From positions 2,622,501 to 2,686,500 of the forward strand of contig JAUKTV010000006.1 of NCBI GenBank assembly GCA_030549205.1: 64,000 nucleotides of DNA. Direction: 5' to 3'. Origin of the DNA: Apiosordaria backusii. Its lineage: Eukaryota; Ascomycota; Sordariomycetes; Sordariales; Lasiosphaeriaceae. The position numbers were made by a program, and so were the translations under genes. A model generated the notes under the pieces. It was not told the origin of the DNA, made no database searches, and was given only the letters and a program-made list of their open reading frames with translations. Shown in pieces: positions 1 to 13,255 of this stretch. Each line of letters starts with the position of its first letter. Positions within the stretch are counted from its first letter, which is position 1.

Positions 1-1034
1 AGGATGGCCTCGCCTTCGCATTCAGATCTGGTCATTCCGTTTCGGATGAACCCACCCTGGTATCATCCAAGTTAGCTGCATATGCCACAAGCAGTCGCCA
101 ACGTTCCCTCACCATCATGTCCTTTGTTGGTTTGTCCTTGCTCGCGAAGCGTTGCGCAATAAGCTCGTTAACGTACCTGATATTCATTCCTAGTGGTTAG
201 CGCCATGCTGTCCTCGGGTATGACGAACATTTTAGAGCAGAGAGACGTACTTCATGATCACCCCTAACCCAGACTTGTCAGTGGGCTTGGGCCCGACCAA
301 GCCCAACAGTCCGTACTTTGAGATCAGTATTTCTCTAAAAAACGGTATTTCCATCGACAAAAACATCAAGGGCAAAAGCTTGTCCATGGTGCCAACCCAT
401 CCCAAAACATCTACACCCTCGTCCGGTGACCCCACGCCTTGCCAAACACCAAGCCGGAGATGACATCCATGGTGAAGTATCTCGACAACTGGGCGAAGTC
501 GATGGAGCGTAGTTCGTCGCCTCTGGAGACGTACTTGCGGCGGATCAAGTCGATAAGTCGAAGCAGCTGAACATCGACAGCCCTCTCCAGACCCCCCTCT
601 GTCTCCCGCCCGGCGTAGGGACCTGTGGTTTTGGCCTTGAGTATGTCGTGAGCTGTCGTGTCGAGCTGGCTGGCTAGATTGTCGGTGTCTGGGGTAAACT
701 TAGCCGCTGCGTACCACATGCCGCGCGAATATGATCCTCGGGCTGCCATGGTCCTGCGTAGAACCTCTGGGTCATCGGTGACGATCGTTCCTGGAGCGGT
801 GACGACGAGCGGGCCATATTCTCGAAGGTTGAGGTATCCGTCTTGCACCCTGCCGGTTATGATTGTGTAGAATTCCCAGAGATAGGAGAACCTGGCCAGC
901 CGTGGTCCAGGAATGTGACGAAGGCGATAATATGCCTTGAGGGAGGTGACGATGTACCAGGTTACAACGGACGCTGCGGCCAAGCCGCATATGGCGGTGT
1001 TGCTGAGTTCCAGGTCACTGATGGACTCCAACAT
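1..1034 (-). CDS. Cytochrome P450, N-terminal part; frameshifted and cut by the window edge
   Basis: Haem-thiolate monooxygenase of the fungal membrane-bound type; substrate unknown. The start at 1034 is followed by a hydrophobic anchor (about residues 12-32) and the proline-rich hinge HIPGPRLARF. Exons read as 251-1034, 113-176 and 1-56, with introns 177-250 and 57-112; they join to give VIMK-YVNELIAQRF and the start of helix I (GGFIRNGMTRSECEGEA). The I-helix AGxDT, ExxR and Cys-loop motifs lie outside the window. Near 430-434 the frame shifts: GKAWG ends one frame, and SPDEGVDVLGW, clearly its continuation, lies in the next. One missing G in the run GGGG explains this, so it is a single-base deletion or an assembly error. 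It is divergently arranged with the P450 at 2939. Family identity is secure; whether the gene is functional is not. Confidence 0.85.
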
Positions 1035-2938
1035 GGCGTTGTTTGCTGAGGACCGTCTGGAACTTTGGTGTGATACTATTGAGTACTCTTGTCAAATTGA
1101 GCTTTTGGGTTCATGTTGAAATAAAGGCAACAGGTCCTCCCGTCTTATCCTTGGTTGCCCCCCTGATACTGCGGGGTCGTTCCCTGCCGCGCTGCCTACC
1201 GCATTTGCCCATAGCAGAAGCCAGCCAAGATGAAGATGCATATTCTGCTACACATCACCAAGCCAAGGTGGTGTGTGGTTGGGTAATATCACTAGATAGT
1301 GTCATGCACTCCCCGCTTTTGTGTCAGTGTAACGTCGCACAAAGAGAAGCCACGGCGTTCGGGTTCAGCATCTCATAGGCGTAGAGTGTTGATCGCGACA
1401 GCAGAAAAGGGCGCCAGAACGCCAATCTATCGTAAGGGGTAAGCCGACGCAATGAAAAGTGTCAGGAGTTTTGTTTCGCCCAATCTAGCCCTAGCATTGT
1501 GTCGTAATAGGTGAACATGATAGCTCGTTGCCCATGTGGTTGCAGGCATAGCGTTGTTGAATGGTGGGGTGACATGTGCTGGACGACATAAAATATCGGC
1601 GCCGCTACCTTTCCAGGTTGTGTTCGAATCCAATGCCGATTACGCTCTTTTCGACCTGTCGACTCTCTTTGGAGACCTGCCAACTATGTGTTAAGCACCA
1701 TCAACTGCCCTTCCAGGCCCGCGCACGGATTTATGAGGTCTCTTACCCATGACTCTTTTAAGGCCTATAGAACATTTAAGGAGGCTTTACGTGACATTTT
1801 CAGTACCCGCCTTTTGTCCATATGGTGGTTAGGTCCCACCTGCAAGCTGCTGCTTCCCCGTTGACCATTTCCAGTGTTTGGGTCGGCAGTTAAGCCCGCG
1901 CCAGTCTCAACACATGGAAAGGTGGGGTGAATAAAAACACAACGAGTGTGATGAACGTTGATTGCATCGAGCACAGACCGCATGGCTTCCACCCTCTTGG
2001 GCCTGCAGCCTGAAGACAGGCACTTCCAGATTCTACACACTTCTTCCTCTTGAATATCGTAACCGCTTGTTGAATTCTACCCTGATATTTGAGTTCCAGC
2101 CTTGGGAACATGAAGACCTCACAAACGTCTCCCTTCCAAACAGTTACCTTCGCCACATTCCCACATGGAAGCCGACGTCATGGGCATTCGAGGCGCTGTG
2201 TCACAGTGACACGACATGTGACATCAGAGCCTCAAGCCATCTCACATGAAGGTCAGAGATAAATCATCAAAGATGTCGCACAACGTTATTTCAGATCCAC
2301 AATCATGTGCATTAGATTTCTTGGCAAGGCACCCGGAGCGGGATAAGGCGAGGCGAGGGAACCAAGGCCATAGCCCCGCCTAACTCCGTAGGCTGGACCT
2401 GTGCTGTCAGCAACAAGGTCACCACACAAAAGTAAGCGGCTCTCCTGGGACCATTCACGAGGATGTTGGCTAACTCTAAAAGGTCCATCACGGCCAGCGG
2501 CTTGCTTATCTATCCGGCATTACATGAAGCCATCGGACACCAAATGAAGCGATGATCTACCAAGCTACAAGGGCCTTCTCTCACCTCCCCGCAGTTCAAT
2601 ACCACATCGCAACATCGAGAATGATACCCATCCCACGATACCATGGCCAATCAAACAACAAAACACATGGCTGACAGCAGGACCAAGCTCGCCGGTCGCA
2701 ACGCTCAGCTCAGCAACATGCAGGTGAAACGCATATTTCTAATCTACGAGATCGATCAGCGGGAATAATTCTGGAACCAGCAATGTCTTCGAGTCATTGT
2801 TACAACATGCAGATGCAGCACCATGGACTTTGAGGTACATATAGGCGGGTAGCCGCGACCACATGTTGCCTGTTCTTTTGTCTGCTGGTCAATCTTTCAA
2901 TCAGGTGTGCTCTGCTTTGTTCGCCAAAGTCCAACGCG
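1035..2938. other. Intergenic region between divergent P450 genes
   Basis: About 1.9 kb separating two divergent P450 starts, so it should hold both promoters. No credible gene is visible. A short reading frame at 1962-2249 contains a faint LPxExRNRL-like stretch but lacks any supporting structure. Confidence 0.5.
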
Positions 2939-4863
2939 ATGGACCACCTACTCCACCGTTCGGTATTTCCAACATCGGACAATCTCGGCGTCGTCCTTCC
3001 ATACCTCCTCGCGGCCGTAACCGGCTTCCTCGCCCACGTCCTCTACTTCATTCGCGGCTTCCACGACACCAGCGCCCTCCGCATCTTCCTTTTCCACTTC
3101 GCTACCTACCTCTCTCTGACAGCCTACTCCATCACCCACCTCGGCCTCTCCTCCGGCGTGCTCACCTCCGCCGCCATATCCGTGTCCTACCTCGCCACGC
3201 TCTTCACCAGCATTATCGTCTACCGGCTCTTTTTCCACCCCCTCCGCCATATCCCGGGCCCCTTCATCGCCAAGATCACGAAGCTCTACGGCCCATGGAC
3301 AGCCCGCAATGGACAAATGCACCTCGAGCAGACCAAACTCATCAAGAAATACGGCAACTTTGTCAGGGTAGCCCCGAACGAGGTTTTTATGCTGAGTGTG
3401 GAAGGGATAAAAATGATACATCTCAGGGAGAGCGGGTGCAGGAAGTTGAACGCGGGGATTTATGATGTGATTCATTTCAAGGGGGAGCATAATCTGAATT
3501 CGATACTGACGAGGGAGGAGCACGGGCCGAGGAGGAAGATTTGGGAACGGGCTTTTACGACCAAGGGTTAGTGGTGTTGTTGGATAGGAGAAGACGAGGC
3601 TGACAAGTTTGGTACAGCATTGGCGAATTACGAACCGATCACCCGAGAAGTTTGTCACACGTGGCTTGACAAGATTGCCAGTTTCAACGGCACGCCGATC
3701 AATACCTCGTTGTTTGGACTCTTGCTAGCGTTTGACCATATGAGCAAGGTTGGGTTCTCACATGAGTTCCGGTCGATTGAGGCTGGGGAGGAGAATAAGA
3801 TGCTGCATTTGCTAGAGAGCTTGTTTGGGCAGTTTGGAAAAACGGGGGAGTTATGCTGGCCCTTGAGCATCGCGAAGGATCTTAACCTGGGCAAGGAAGC
3901 GGCGGAGTTTGATCAGTTGACAATCGAGATGGCTGACAGAAGGGCTGCTGTGAGTTTCTCTGTTTTTAATGGTGTGGACAAAGCTGACCAAAGAACGGGA
4001 CAACAGGCAAAAGACAATAACAAGGGTGACATTCTGCAGTATTTCCTTGATGACATGAGATCAGAGAAGCCGATTGCATTTACGAACAAGAACATTTTCT
4101 ACTCAGATTCGGCATTGGTGTTGATTGCCGCTACGTCAGTCCTCCTTCACGTAGACATGATGTCCTCCTAGGCTGACTTTGAAACCAGTGATACCATCGG
4201 CGTGGTCCTCTCCTATATCTTTTACCACTTAGCCAAACAGCCTAATTACCAACACATCCTTCACTCCTTCATCAAGGATGTCTACGGCAAAACGATCCCC
4301 AATGAGTTCACAAACCATGACCTGTCACAGATTCCGCTCTTGGACGCGGTGATTAATGAGACAATGAGGGTGGACAACCCGGTGGCAAACAACGGGCCTA
4401 GACTAACCCCTCCCGAGGGTATCACGGTAGATGGCGTTTTTATTCCTGGTGGTGTCGCCGTCAGAGTGCCGGGATATGCGCTGCACCGCAGCGAAGAGTT
4501 TTACCTGGCACCGACCGAGTTCAAACCGGAAAGGTGGACGGATCAGTCGAAGTTTGTCAAGGACCGCGAGGCGTTTATGCCGTGGCTGGTTGGTAAGTGC
4601 ACTTCTCCCCAGTGGTTTTCAGGACACGAGTTTCTGATAGACCTACTGCTATAGGGCCCAACAACTGCGTTGGAAAAAGAATGGGGATGAGTGTCATTCG
4701 GCTTGTGCTGGCTTATACAGTCTATCACTACACTTGGGACTTCGCACCAGGGGAGGATGGGACAAGGATCTACTCAGAGTCGAGGGATAACTTGATTCTA
4801 AAAGCTGGGCCGTTGAATGTTGTGTTTACACCGAGGGTACCCTATGTGGCCGTGCCCAACTGA
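2939..4863 (+). CDS. Cytochrome P450 monooxygenase, intact, five exons
   Basis: Five exons join without a break: 2939-3566, 3618-3949, 4007-4134, 4189-4592 and 4655-4863, giving 566 residues. All introns are 48-62 bp with GT...AG ends. The N-terminus has several hydrophobic segments (about residues 15-100) rather than one anchor, followed by the hinge HIPGPFIAKI. Later motifs are the I-helix AATDTIG, the K-helix ETMR (ExxR), PERW, and the haem loop WLVGPNNCVGKRMG with the Cys ligand. In the haem loop the usual Phe is Trp and the usual Arg is Asn; GPxNC variants occur in some fungal CYP families. The product should be ER-bound and use a P450 reductase. The substrate cannot be read from sequence. 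It lies head-to-head with another P450, but no polyketide, peptide or terpene synthase is in the window. Confidence 0.93.
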
Positions 4864-5948
4864 TCATAATCGAGGATATTGGGTACCTAAGCATAAGACA
4901 TTGGGGACACTGAATAACACATTGTATAGAATTATTCTACTGCGGTCTGTCACTCAGCCTTCTGCGCATGCCCTTGATCCGAACATCTTGCGCTTGGATG
5001 ATGTTTATTCCCAGTTCCGCCTTGTTTCGTTTACTTGTTGGCATGGTCACCTTTTCATATCACCATTTGATGCTCGCGAAAAACTATTTGCGCTTCCCAC
5101 TGGCGGCATCAACCTTTGCTACCCCTTCTTGCACTTTTCCTTCCTGTTTTCGCGTCGGTGTCAAATAGCCAATGTTGCCGTCACCGCCACTATGCTTGCA
5201 ACCATCAGCACTAGTCTTTATACTGCCATTACCTAGTTTTGATGCCCACCATCGTCACTTTCTGACGACAACAATGGCCTTAACGGCCCTACTATCAGTA
5301 GGTAACGGGCTTGCATTGATGTCACCATCACCATCGACATCAACACCAGTGTGAGGCGGCCACCACCCTTAACACCATCAGCATCCTTCACGCCGCCATC
5401 ACCATTCATGACAACATCCCTGATGCCAGCATCATCGTCTAAGGTAATGTAACTCGCAATTAAACAGATCGCAATGATCCACCTTTTGTGCTGGGGAAAC
5501 TCATCCATTGGTAAATCCTGGACTGCCCTGGAATTCTCTGCTTCTCCATGCTATCGATCGACCTGATGGATGTACTGGAGTAATGTGGCTGTTCGGGGGC
5601 CTCGACGGCCTGACAGTTGGTGACTTGCTGTAACAATTACAGAAGAACTCTCGGAAGTATTGCGAGGTGAGGATCGAGGATGCCCGAAGAAGCGCGCTGT
5701 GCAGCCTGTGCATCGCTTCTTAAGGTAGGCTCCTAATATGGTAAGGGTTGGATGCGGGGCAGACATTACATGTTAGAGTACTTCTATGAGCAGCACTCGG
5801 TGGGTCAACGTGTTTACCTTTGACGCTGTTATTCTTGAAGATGCATGAGTTGGGATCTTCAGACTCTTCTCAAGTAAAATGAAAGAAAGGAAGTGGGTAA
5901 ACAAAGATGTTGGAATAAAAATTGAAAAGAAAAAAGCAAATTTAAAGG
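4864..5948. other. Intergenic region with CACCATCA-type low complexity
   Basis: Downstream of the P450. From about 5170 to 5440 the sequence is a degenerate run of CAC/CAT/CATCA units interleaved with unique sequence, which produces spurious open frames on both strands. No gene or RNA is supported. Confidence 0.5.
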
Positions 5949-6077
5949 AGATTTAGGTGGGAATCGAACCCACGTCTTCCGCGATCAACAACTGTCAAGC
6001 TAAGACTGCTCCCGAAGGAACCTTCCTGCTTCGTGCGAGACCCAAGACCGGACGTCATACCACTAGACCACCAAACC
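5949..6077 (-). tRNA. Intron-containing tRNA gene, anticodon uncertain (possibly Gln)
   Basis: On the minus strand the 5' end GGTTTGG pairs with CTAAATC at the 3' end (with G-U pairs), followed by discriminator T. An A-box TGGTCTAGTGG and a perfect B-box GGTTCGATTCC with T stem GTGGG/CCCAC are present. The anticodon arm TCCGG can pair four of five positions with GCGGA, separated by an insert of roughly 55 nt at the usual intron site after position 37. The base numbering suggests anticodon TTG, but position 33 would then be C rather than T, and one stem pair is a mismatch. It could therefore be a tRNA-Gln gene, another isotype, or a decaying copy. Confidence 0.55.
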
Positions 6078-9000
6078 TTTTTTTGATTGTTGTCAATTCA
6101 ACTCCAAAACCAGCGTGATAAGAGCCCACAATCGCCCTGATCCCCAAAACCGTACTCTCCAGCTGACATGCACTCAACAATTACCTACCTTGTGAAAACG
6201 TACCCTATGAGTCCACATCTCGGAAGCACGCAGAAAGGGATTTTTGTTATTGCACTAGCTTTTTGATCATTCAACGCTAGGTGTTATCACTCTTTTATTA
6301 AATACTAGGTTGCCTGTGCCCACCGCTTTCGGAATAATCAAGATGGAATACAGCCGCACATATTGAGCCTAGCACATACCGACATCGAAGTCCAAATCTT
6401 CTAAGCCCTTGTATTGAATAATCGAGGTAGGCATTTTATGCTTTCCTTGACCGCCTACAGAGATAACTCAACTAGCGTACATCATACTCAGGATGTATGT
6501 CAAGTGATGTGTTGATGACCGCCTACATGTCGATTTCATTTAGTCGTTGACATTGCTCAAATATATAGTTATGAGATTTATTGACAGGACTCGGGATCTA
6601 GATACATACAGAGAGAGATCGTATAGCTGGAATTTATACACGAAGACCCCTTATTTCCGCTAAAACCAGTATTCCTAGGGGCAGTGTGGCTCTCTGTTCA
6701 GCAATATCAAAAACCACCTAAAACTGAGATGTTGTTTAGCAAGCACAGGTTAAGGTTGTGTACCTTAGCTAAACCTGCCATACTGCATAACCACAGTTCC
6801 CATTTCTAGTGCGGTTTACTCGTGAATGAGGCAGTACTTCATCTTTTTACTTTGTTACTTTACATTGACAGATCGATCTCCAGTTAGGAATCGATATTAA
6901 TCCTTTCAAACAAGTGCTCTACAATAACCTTAGATATCAGAACAAAGACCAACTCAATTCTTTCTTCCGGGAGATAGCCTTCACTCCTCTAATCTATCAC
7001 CCATTCTGTTTCCTTATCCACAGTTCATCTCCTCCTCAAATTCCGCCCCATCTTTTCAACCTCCCAACAAAATGCTGTGCCAGCGCCCAACCAAGCACTT
7101 CTAACGGCACATTGTTCAGCTCCTCGAGAGTCTCCAACGCATGCGCGGGGCCTATGTCTTAGGCTTGCAGATTGCTTTCTGTGCCTGCAGTGCCTTGACA
7201 CTCGTGAACAAACGCGACAAGGTTTATCCGAACATTCTCAGCTAGGATGATGTCCATCTTCTGTATTTCGTCGACCCGGCAGTCGGCACCTCCTATATCC
7301 TCAGATTCGATCCGCTTCAGCCTCAGCTCCCCACACTCTCATCATCCGCGGCCTCACCTGCCTTTTCCCTCGTTGACTCGTAATCAACAATGTCATAAAT
7401 ACTCCTTTCTCTTCTCTCTGCACCTCGACCCTCTCCCTTTCCATGCCACTGTCGCCTAACAAAATACATTTTCTCATAACCCACTCCTTGTTCTTCTTGG
7501 CAAGATCATCCAGTAGCTGGTCTTCAGCAACCTGATTGTGCATCTTGTGGCTCATCCGCTTCGTTGAAAAGTCAGCTTCCTCGCTTTCGGCATTGTTATC
7601 GTGTGCTTTTTTTGCTTATGCATAACTGCCAGGTTTATGTAGTGCACAATAGTGTGGTGTTGTGCGGGCAGGCTAAACTTCGGGACGTTTAGCGCCATCC
7701 CTACCCACCTCTGGTCCACTTTCAACGTCAATTGCGCTTTTGCAGCGACCGACACCTCAGACCTCCATGACCGCAATCATTGATTTTGCTATGTGAGCAG
7801 CTATGGTTTGGAGGCTTTAATGGGTTGGGAAGCAGTCTAAGACGTAGCATCTGCCCCCCTCACCATGGTGTGATGCCATCGTTGCCCACAAGGTCAATCC
7901 TGGCATAGCATGGTTCTGGCTTAGGCTTACCTCCCCAAATTGGTATCAACTGTTGGGGTCATTTCTCAATAAGGTCTTTCTGATTGAGCTTAACAAACCC
8001 TTATGATGATATTCAGCTGCGGGCCGAGATTTAACTAGACACAAGGCAGTAAAAGGACGATGTTAGATTTGCAACATTCCACAGAAGGGCGGACTCATCA
8101 GGCTCTATAAAGTTCCGATCAAAATGCAGAGATTAGCTATAGTGGAATGTAGATCATCGGTATTTTTAAGGTAGCATGCAAAGCGTGGTCATTTTCTCGT
8201 TGGAGGTTACAGGTCCTTCTACGAATAGATGATGTCTCAGCCCCGTCCTGGGAAAAGTGCTGAAAGACACAGGTTTGAACCCCATCAGTGTATTTCCCAC
8301 TCTTATTTTCAATAACTGTTGGATGTGCACTGGCACATTGGCCTTGCTCCGCGAAAGCAGCCCCACATTGCCAGAATTAAGTCCCTCCAAGCACCACCTG
8401 CCCGAGCAAGAAAATCTCCCACCACGCAACACCCTGGAACGGACCGGACTTTAGCGACGCGCCCGAACGAAACCTTGAGACAGTCGAACAAGAAAAGCAA
8501 GTTTTTAATCTTGAAGAGCGGCGGGTGGTATCGTATGCAATTGCTAACAATCCTCCATGCAGCCATGGCCCAGCTGGCCAAGTCGCAGAAGTTCGGTCTG
8601 GTCGCAAGCGACTCCGACCAGGAACCTGCGGCTCTCACCGCGGGTCCCAGTTTGGAGTCGCTTTCGTCCTCCAAGGGTGTTGCCGCAGCCCCTGCCGTTG
8701 GATTTCTGATCCCAACACTCAGTCTTGGCTCGAGGAGATCACAACAGACTCTATGAGTTTGAGGTCCGCCACTTTTGAGATGGCCAGGGTGCAATACTCA
8801 AACATCACACATCGATGTTTGGCACAAGCCTTAGGCTAGCTGAGGCCGCGGACTCCTTGTTATGGTTTTGCCGAACCACAACTCCCAACTGGCTACCGCT
8901 ATGTGTCGAAAGGTTAAGGACATTTCATACTAATACCAATCCCACTTACAGATCCCAACCTGCAAAGTCAAACCGAGAATCATGAGAACGAAAATTCGGC

Positions 9001-9142
9001 CGCCACCGAAGATGATGGCACGGCGTCGCTGGCCCCGATAGCTGCATCACTTCCATCCCTGGAAACAGTCCAGTTCCTGTTCCGAATGTCGACTTTAAGA
9101 ATTGCCTTCTTCGTAAGTAGACCGGTACTGCACCGGCTTTAG
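6078..9142. other. Gene-poor region
   Basis: About 3 kb without a convincing gene. Overlapping frames on both strands at 8166-8840 are moderately GC-rich but have no domain or consistent splice structure. A possible fragment starts at 8561 (MAQLAKSQKFGLVASDSDQE), with a second open stretch after an AG at about 8951 (DPNLQSQTENHENENSA). I could not join the two into a gene and do not recognise either. Confidence 0.4.
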
Positions 9143-9205
9143 CCTGTATAGGGGGTGTGCTATCCTGTATAGGGGGTGTGCTACCCTGTGCCGGGGGTGT
9201 GTTGA
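9143..9205 (+). repeat. Tandem repeat, three copies of 21 bp
   Basis: Three adjacent units of 21 bp (9143-9163, 9164-9184, 9185-9205), each beginning CCTGT and containing GGGGGTGTG. The first two differ by one base; the third has several changes. It lies in a non-coding stretch. Confidence 0.85.
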
Positions 9206-10115
9206 TCGTAGCGACGCTTAGACCCCTTTATACCACCCCGGTTAAACTTCCGTAAAGTTAAAATTAGAATTACAATTACATAAATGGTTTCGTGCCTCAT
9301 AAGCATCACGCTTAAGTTTTCTCTTCCTTTGTTTTACTTCTCTCCTATAAGATTAATATTTTCTTATATTTAATATTAGTATCCCTGTTATGTGGCAAGG
9401 CCACAATGCGGAAATATCCCAGGGAAATAGGTCTTGAGACTGGTCTTGAAGACGGTCCTGGGAGGAATCCAGTCCCTGAAGTTAGGGCCGTATTGCGTTA
9501 GGCCGGGCAGTGGTTCAGTGTCTGGATCTGTGGACAGTTCTGTGGATTGTACTGGAGGCCGGGTGTAGATCCGGTCTGAAGAGGGAGTTTGGGAAGGCGA
9601 AGACTTCCCTAACTAACATAAAGGAAATAAATATATCACGAAAGAAAAGGTGACCGAATCCTGAAAGTATGGTGTGAAGGTATAAGATTCGATGGCCCGG
9701 CACACGAACTGTGCTCGGGACAATGCTATTTATGCTTCCCAGGGACTGGTCTGCCAGACCGGAGTCCTGGGTACGAGACCTTGTCACGTGGAGTGGTCCT
9801 CCACGCAACACTTTACCCTTTGCGTTGGCTCACGGTTAAGGCAGTTGTTCCGTCCAACTCGTAGGATATGTTGGTTACCTAACCGCAGCCAGGAGGTGAG
9901 AACATGCCAATTTGCGAGGACGATGTGGGAATCTAGGAAGTAAATTCCTACCATAATTTCGTCACATATATGTATAGGTAGTTTACAGTTACTAGCGAAA
10001 TCAGCTTTCCGCTTTCCATCTACTTCTTTCCTAATCCTCTATGTAGGTAGGGACTTGTTCTGGGGCCTCATGGTGCTTATACCGTGCCCGAAGATAAACC
10101 ACCCTAATACTATCA
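9206..10115. other. Intergenic region, possible degenerate repeat
   Basis: No gene. From about 9388 to 9880 the sequence is GC-moderate, free of long frames and bordered on the left by an AT-rich 100 bp. It has the look of a solo LTR or other repeat relic, but I could not find matching terminal dinucleotides or a target duplication. Confidence 0.3.
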
Positions 10116-12429
10116 TCAGAACAAATAGAACCTCTCGATCTTACACTTAGCCTTCCACCAGGCATCCGAGTATATCTTCCCCACCGCAAGTCGCTCGGCT
10201 CTTTCCGTCCTAGGGTTTCTTGAAACGAGCATAACGTCAATAACACAGCCACACCAGCCCTCTTCCCATCCGGACTTCGTTGGCGGATACGATCCCTCTC
10301 TATCTGTACCTACCAATCCCATCTGTGTCATTCTGGAAAAGCCAATCCCTACAAGCAGAATATCTTGTCCTCTTGCCCTCATTTGCTCCAACACGTCCTG
10401 TCCCGGCGCACCGCAGATAATACCGCAGCGAGTCCCCGAAGTATCTAAGATTGGTGCCACATATAGCGTGTGGGAGCCGTTGCCGCTGCTAAAATTGCTG
10501 ACAGAATAGTCCAATAGAGTAAAGAATTGCAAAGGTACGAAGGGTGCGACAAAAGACAAGCAGACTGACTTTTGGAGCCTAAAGTATGCACCTGCATCCC
10601 ACTCTCCGCGTGTTAGTCCACGTCGCGTCAGGATCGATCCATCATCTTGATCGCTCTCGTCGGCATTTAGGACTGTTGCGCGGGCGACATTGTCGAGAGC
10701 CCACTGCTCCGTATCACAACAGCGACCGTCCGCCTCAGGCTTGTGCAACGTGTGTGGATGGTCGTAGGGCACAAAAGGGAAAAAGCTAGGTGATTCTTCC
10801 GCCCAGAGGATCAAATTCTTCACCAGGCTCTTTATAACAAATGCATCGCTGTTATGCCCCTCATGAGCGAAGCCGTAGGTGATGGCGCCGTACCAGCCGA
10901 CCCATGACCAACTTGGGAAAGTTGCATTCGGTAGGATCCGTCGCCGAGGTGCCGCCGTTGGAGTTGCCGCACATGGCACGAAGAGAAGAGCACGGAGTAG
11001 GCTCCTAAGCGGGATCCCCGCGGCGATTCTGTCGTGACACCAGACCTCAAGTCGAGAGGCAATGCCTATGAAGGCCTGGAGGACGTCGGCTGGGAACCTG
11101 AGCGTCCTCTTGGTGTAACTTTGAACCCAATCTTCGTTACAACGCGTACCATTTCACGAGGTCGGCCTTTCTGCCGGCCAGAAAGCCATTTATGGGATCA
11201 TACTTGGTGCTGAAATGGCCGGAAGGATGCACCGTATCCTCGGACCAGAGTTCCTCCGAACAGTCCCAGTATAATTGGTGCTCGGTGACGTAAAGACGCC
11301 TGTTGGAGAGGATTTGTTCCTGGAACGTCCAACCGCGGGTGGCATAGGCGGACGAGTCGAACACCTCCCAAACGTGGGGGAAGGCGGTTATGAGTTGCTT
11401 GTCATGAATGGTCTCCACAAAGGACGTATATTGCCGTGTACCTAGACGAACACCCGGGAGTGCCTCATCTGCGTGCGCTGCCGAAAGCGCAATGATGGTG
11501 ATAAGTGCGCCGGCATAAATGCGATCCATGCTGTAGATCTGCTCTTGGCTCTCAGCGTCGTCCTGAGTGATGCAGATGCTGTCCACCCAGAGAAATCGCA
11601 GGCCGACTGCCTGTACCATATCCATTGCGTCCCTGATGACCAGGGGGATGTCTTCGTTGTCCTTGGAGAGATACCCGGCTTGCATGAGCTGTGCGACGGT
11701 GCCAGTATCCAGTCTCGCTTTAAACTTGTTGCCATCTCCCCAGACATAACTGAGGGCAACATATCGCTCAGCTGAGGTAGCGGCAACAGTTTTCCTTTCG
11801 ACGACATCAATTAAGGTAAAGTTGAAAGGCCCATTTCTGCGCTCGAGGGATGCGACGTGGCGGCACTGCTCATGACCCGTCTCGCATGCCACGAGCCAGG
11901 CTCCTATTTGGTCGAAGTGGATTTGTTTGGGATTGATTGGTCGGCGAGCCTCCGGATTTGGATATCCCTGGCCGCTGAAGACGGGCCATCTCAGTGTGCG
12001 GTAAATCTGCTCAGAATGGTGTGCCAGTTGCTCTTTTTCACGTCGCGTAAAGTCATGACCAGGAAAATGCGGCGTAAATTCGAACAGGCTTGTGTCAAGA
12101 CTGCAAATCTTTCCCTTCCGACGCGTTTTGTCTCTGACTTTGATGCAGTGACGGCTCCTCTGGAGCTCAACCGTGTTTTCGGATGAGTTGAGCTCTGGTG
12201 CATTCTGGGCCTCGGATGGGCGAAGATCGAAGCCCAGGACATGCGAGACGAGGCGGCAGAGCGGACACGTAGTCCTTGCAGCTACTTCACACGCAGGGCC
12301 GAGATCCATGTAATGCGATGTATCAGAGGGTTTATCCTCCAAGTTGAGCCATGAAAGTGGAATATCGCGGCATATCTCACACAGCCCGCTTGGTTGAAGG
12401 GCGTTTGGTGATGGTGAGGTTCGCGACAT
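10116..12429 (-). CDS. HET-domain protein (heterokaryon incompatibility type), frameshifted
   Basis: The start at 12429 opens a 430-residue frame. An N-terminal Cys cluster (C17/C20 and C55/C58) resembles a small zinc-binding knuckle. It is followed by the HET domain (Pfam PF06985 family): YVALSYVWGD at residues 223-232, the WVDSICITQDD block at 281-291, and RGWTFQEQ near 366-372. HET proteins trigger growth arrest or cell death on non-self recognition; they are usually cytoplasmic. The frame stops at 11137, but the homology resumes directly in another frame (NEDWVQSYTKRTLRFPADVL) and runs, through FPSWSWVGWYG, to a stop at 10116. A single inserted base near 11130-11140 explains the break; no plausible intron fits. 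The gene is therefore a recent pseudogene, an inactive allele, or intact with a sequence error. No introns are otherwise needed. Confidence 0.85.
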
Positions 12430-13255
12430 TTGGACAGATCCGTTCGCTCAAACTGCGGAAATTGAGAAAAATTGCAATGATGGCGCAGATTGAGGCGCAT
12501 TTGGGTTCTGAAGAACAAGATTTCGTAGTAAAAAGGATTAGGTGATTTCTGCGTTATTACTTTGTAGTGCTCCAAGTGATTGACTCAGTGTCTGGGGTGT
12601 CCACGTTTCCCCCGCTGCAAATTTCGCTGCTGTGGGCTGGAGCTTGATGACACATCGGGCATCCATTTATCGCACAGTTCAGGGCGTGATTGGCTCACTT
12701 CAGCTCACCCTGTGCCTAACCTCGCACTCATTCCCGTCTTGGCAACATCGCGCGAGCTCTCTTGGGGGGGGTTCAGTGTTACCTCTAGTTGGGCGCCATT
12801 GGCACGCTCAGGTTTACTCGTCGGACCCGACTTTTCCCTTTTCAAGACAAGTGATTCCTCCTGTCACAGTTCAGTCGTCTAAGCTTAGACCGAGGATGTT
12901 TTCCACGACGACTAATCCCATCATGAAAACGACTCAGAACACAGAGGGTGCGGGTACTGCTTTCGCAGGAAGTCCCCCCAAGTCTCCTAAGACGCAAATG
13001 TTAGGTAGTATAATATTCATGAGACTTCCAGAACTATCCACCTCCCCAACAAAGAGAAGCTATCGCTTCTAATGGTCCTCGCCAGAATATGCCAGCGCTA
13101 CATGAGTCAGCAGTACTCGATGATACCCAACCAACCGAACAGCCACATGTGAGCCGGGAGAATGCAGATCGGCAAAGGGACAGCAATAATACTTCTAGTC
13201 ACCAACACAGTGTCACACGTGGAGGAGAGCCGACTTTCGAAGGCATGAATGCAAA
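12430..13255. other. Intergenic region with weak open frames
   Basis: Weak frames at 12632-13072 and 13089-13316 have no recognisable domain. The second (contains QPHVSRENADRQRDSNNTSS) runs into the left arm of the inverted repeat at 13256 and may be part of a degraded mobile element. Confidence 0.35.

Noticed and set aside
1962..2249. Frame with a faint LPLEYRNRL motif resembling fungal F-box-like proteins
   Set aside because: Too short, the frame breaks immediately upstream, and no splice structure supports it.
8309..8839. Overlapping open frames of 100-160 residues on both strands
   Set aside because: Frames occur on both strands of the same GC-moderate stretch, with no domain, no splice consistency and no start context.
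9388..9890. Possible solo LTR starting TGTTATGTGG
   Set aside because: No matching inverted end and no target-site duplication could be found.
12580..13072. Frames of 100-146 residues downstream of the HET gene
   Set aside because: Low-complexity and overlapping, with no recognisable domain.
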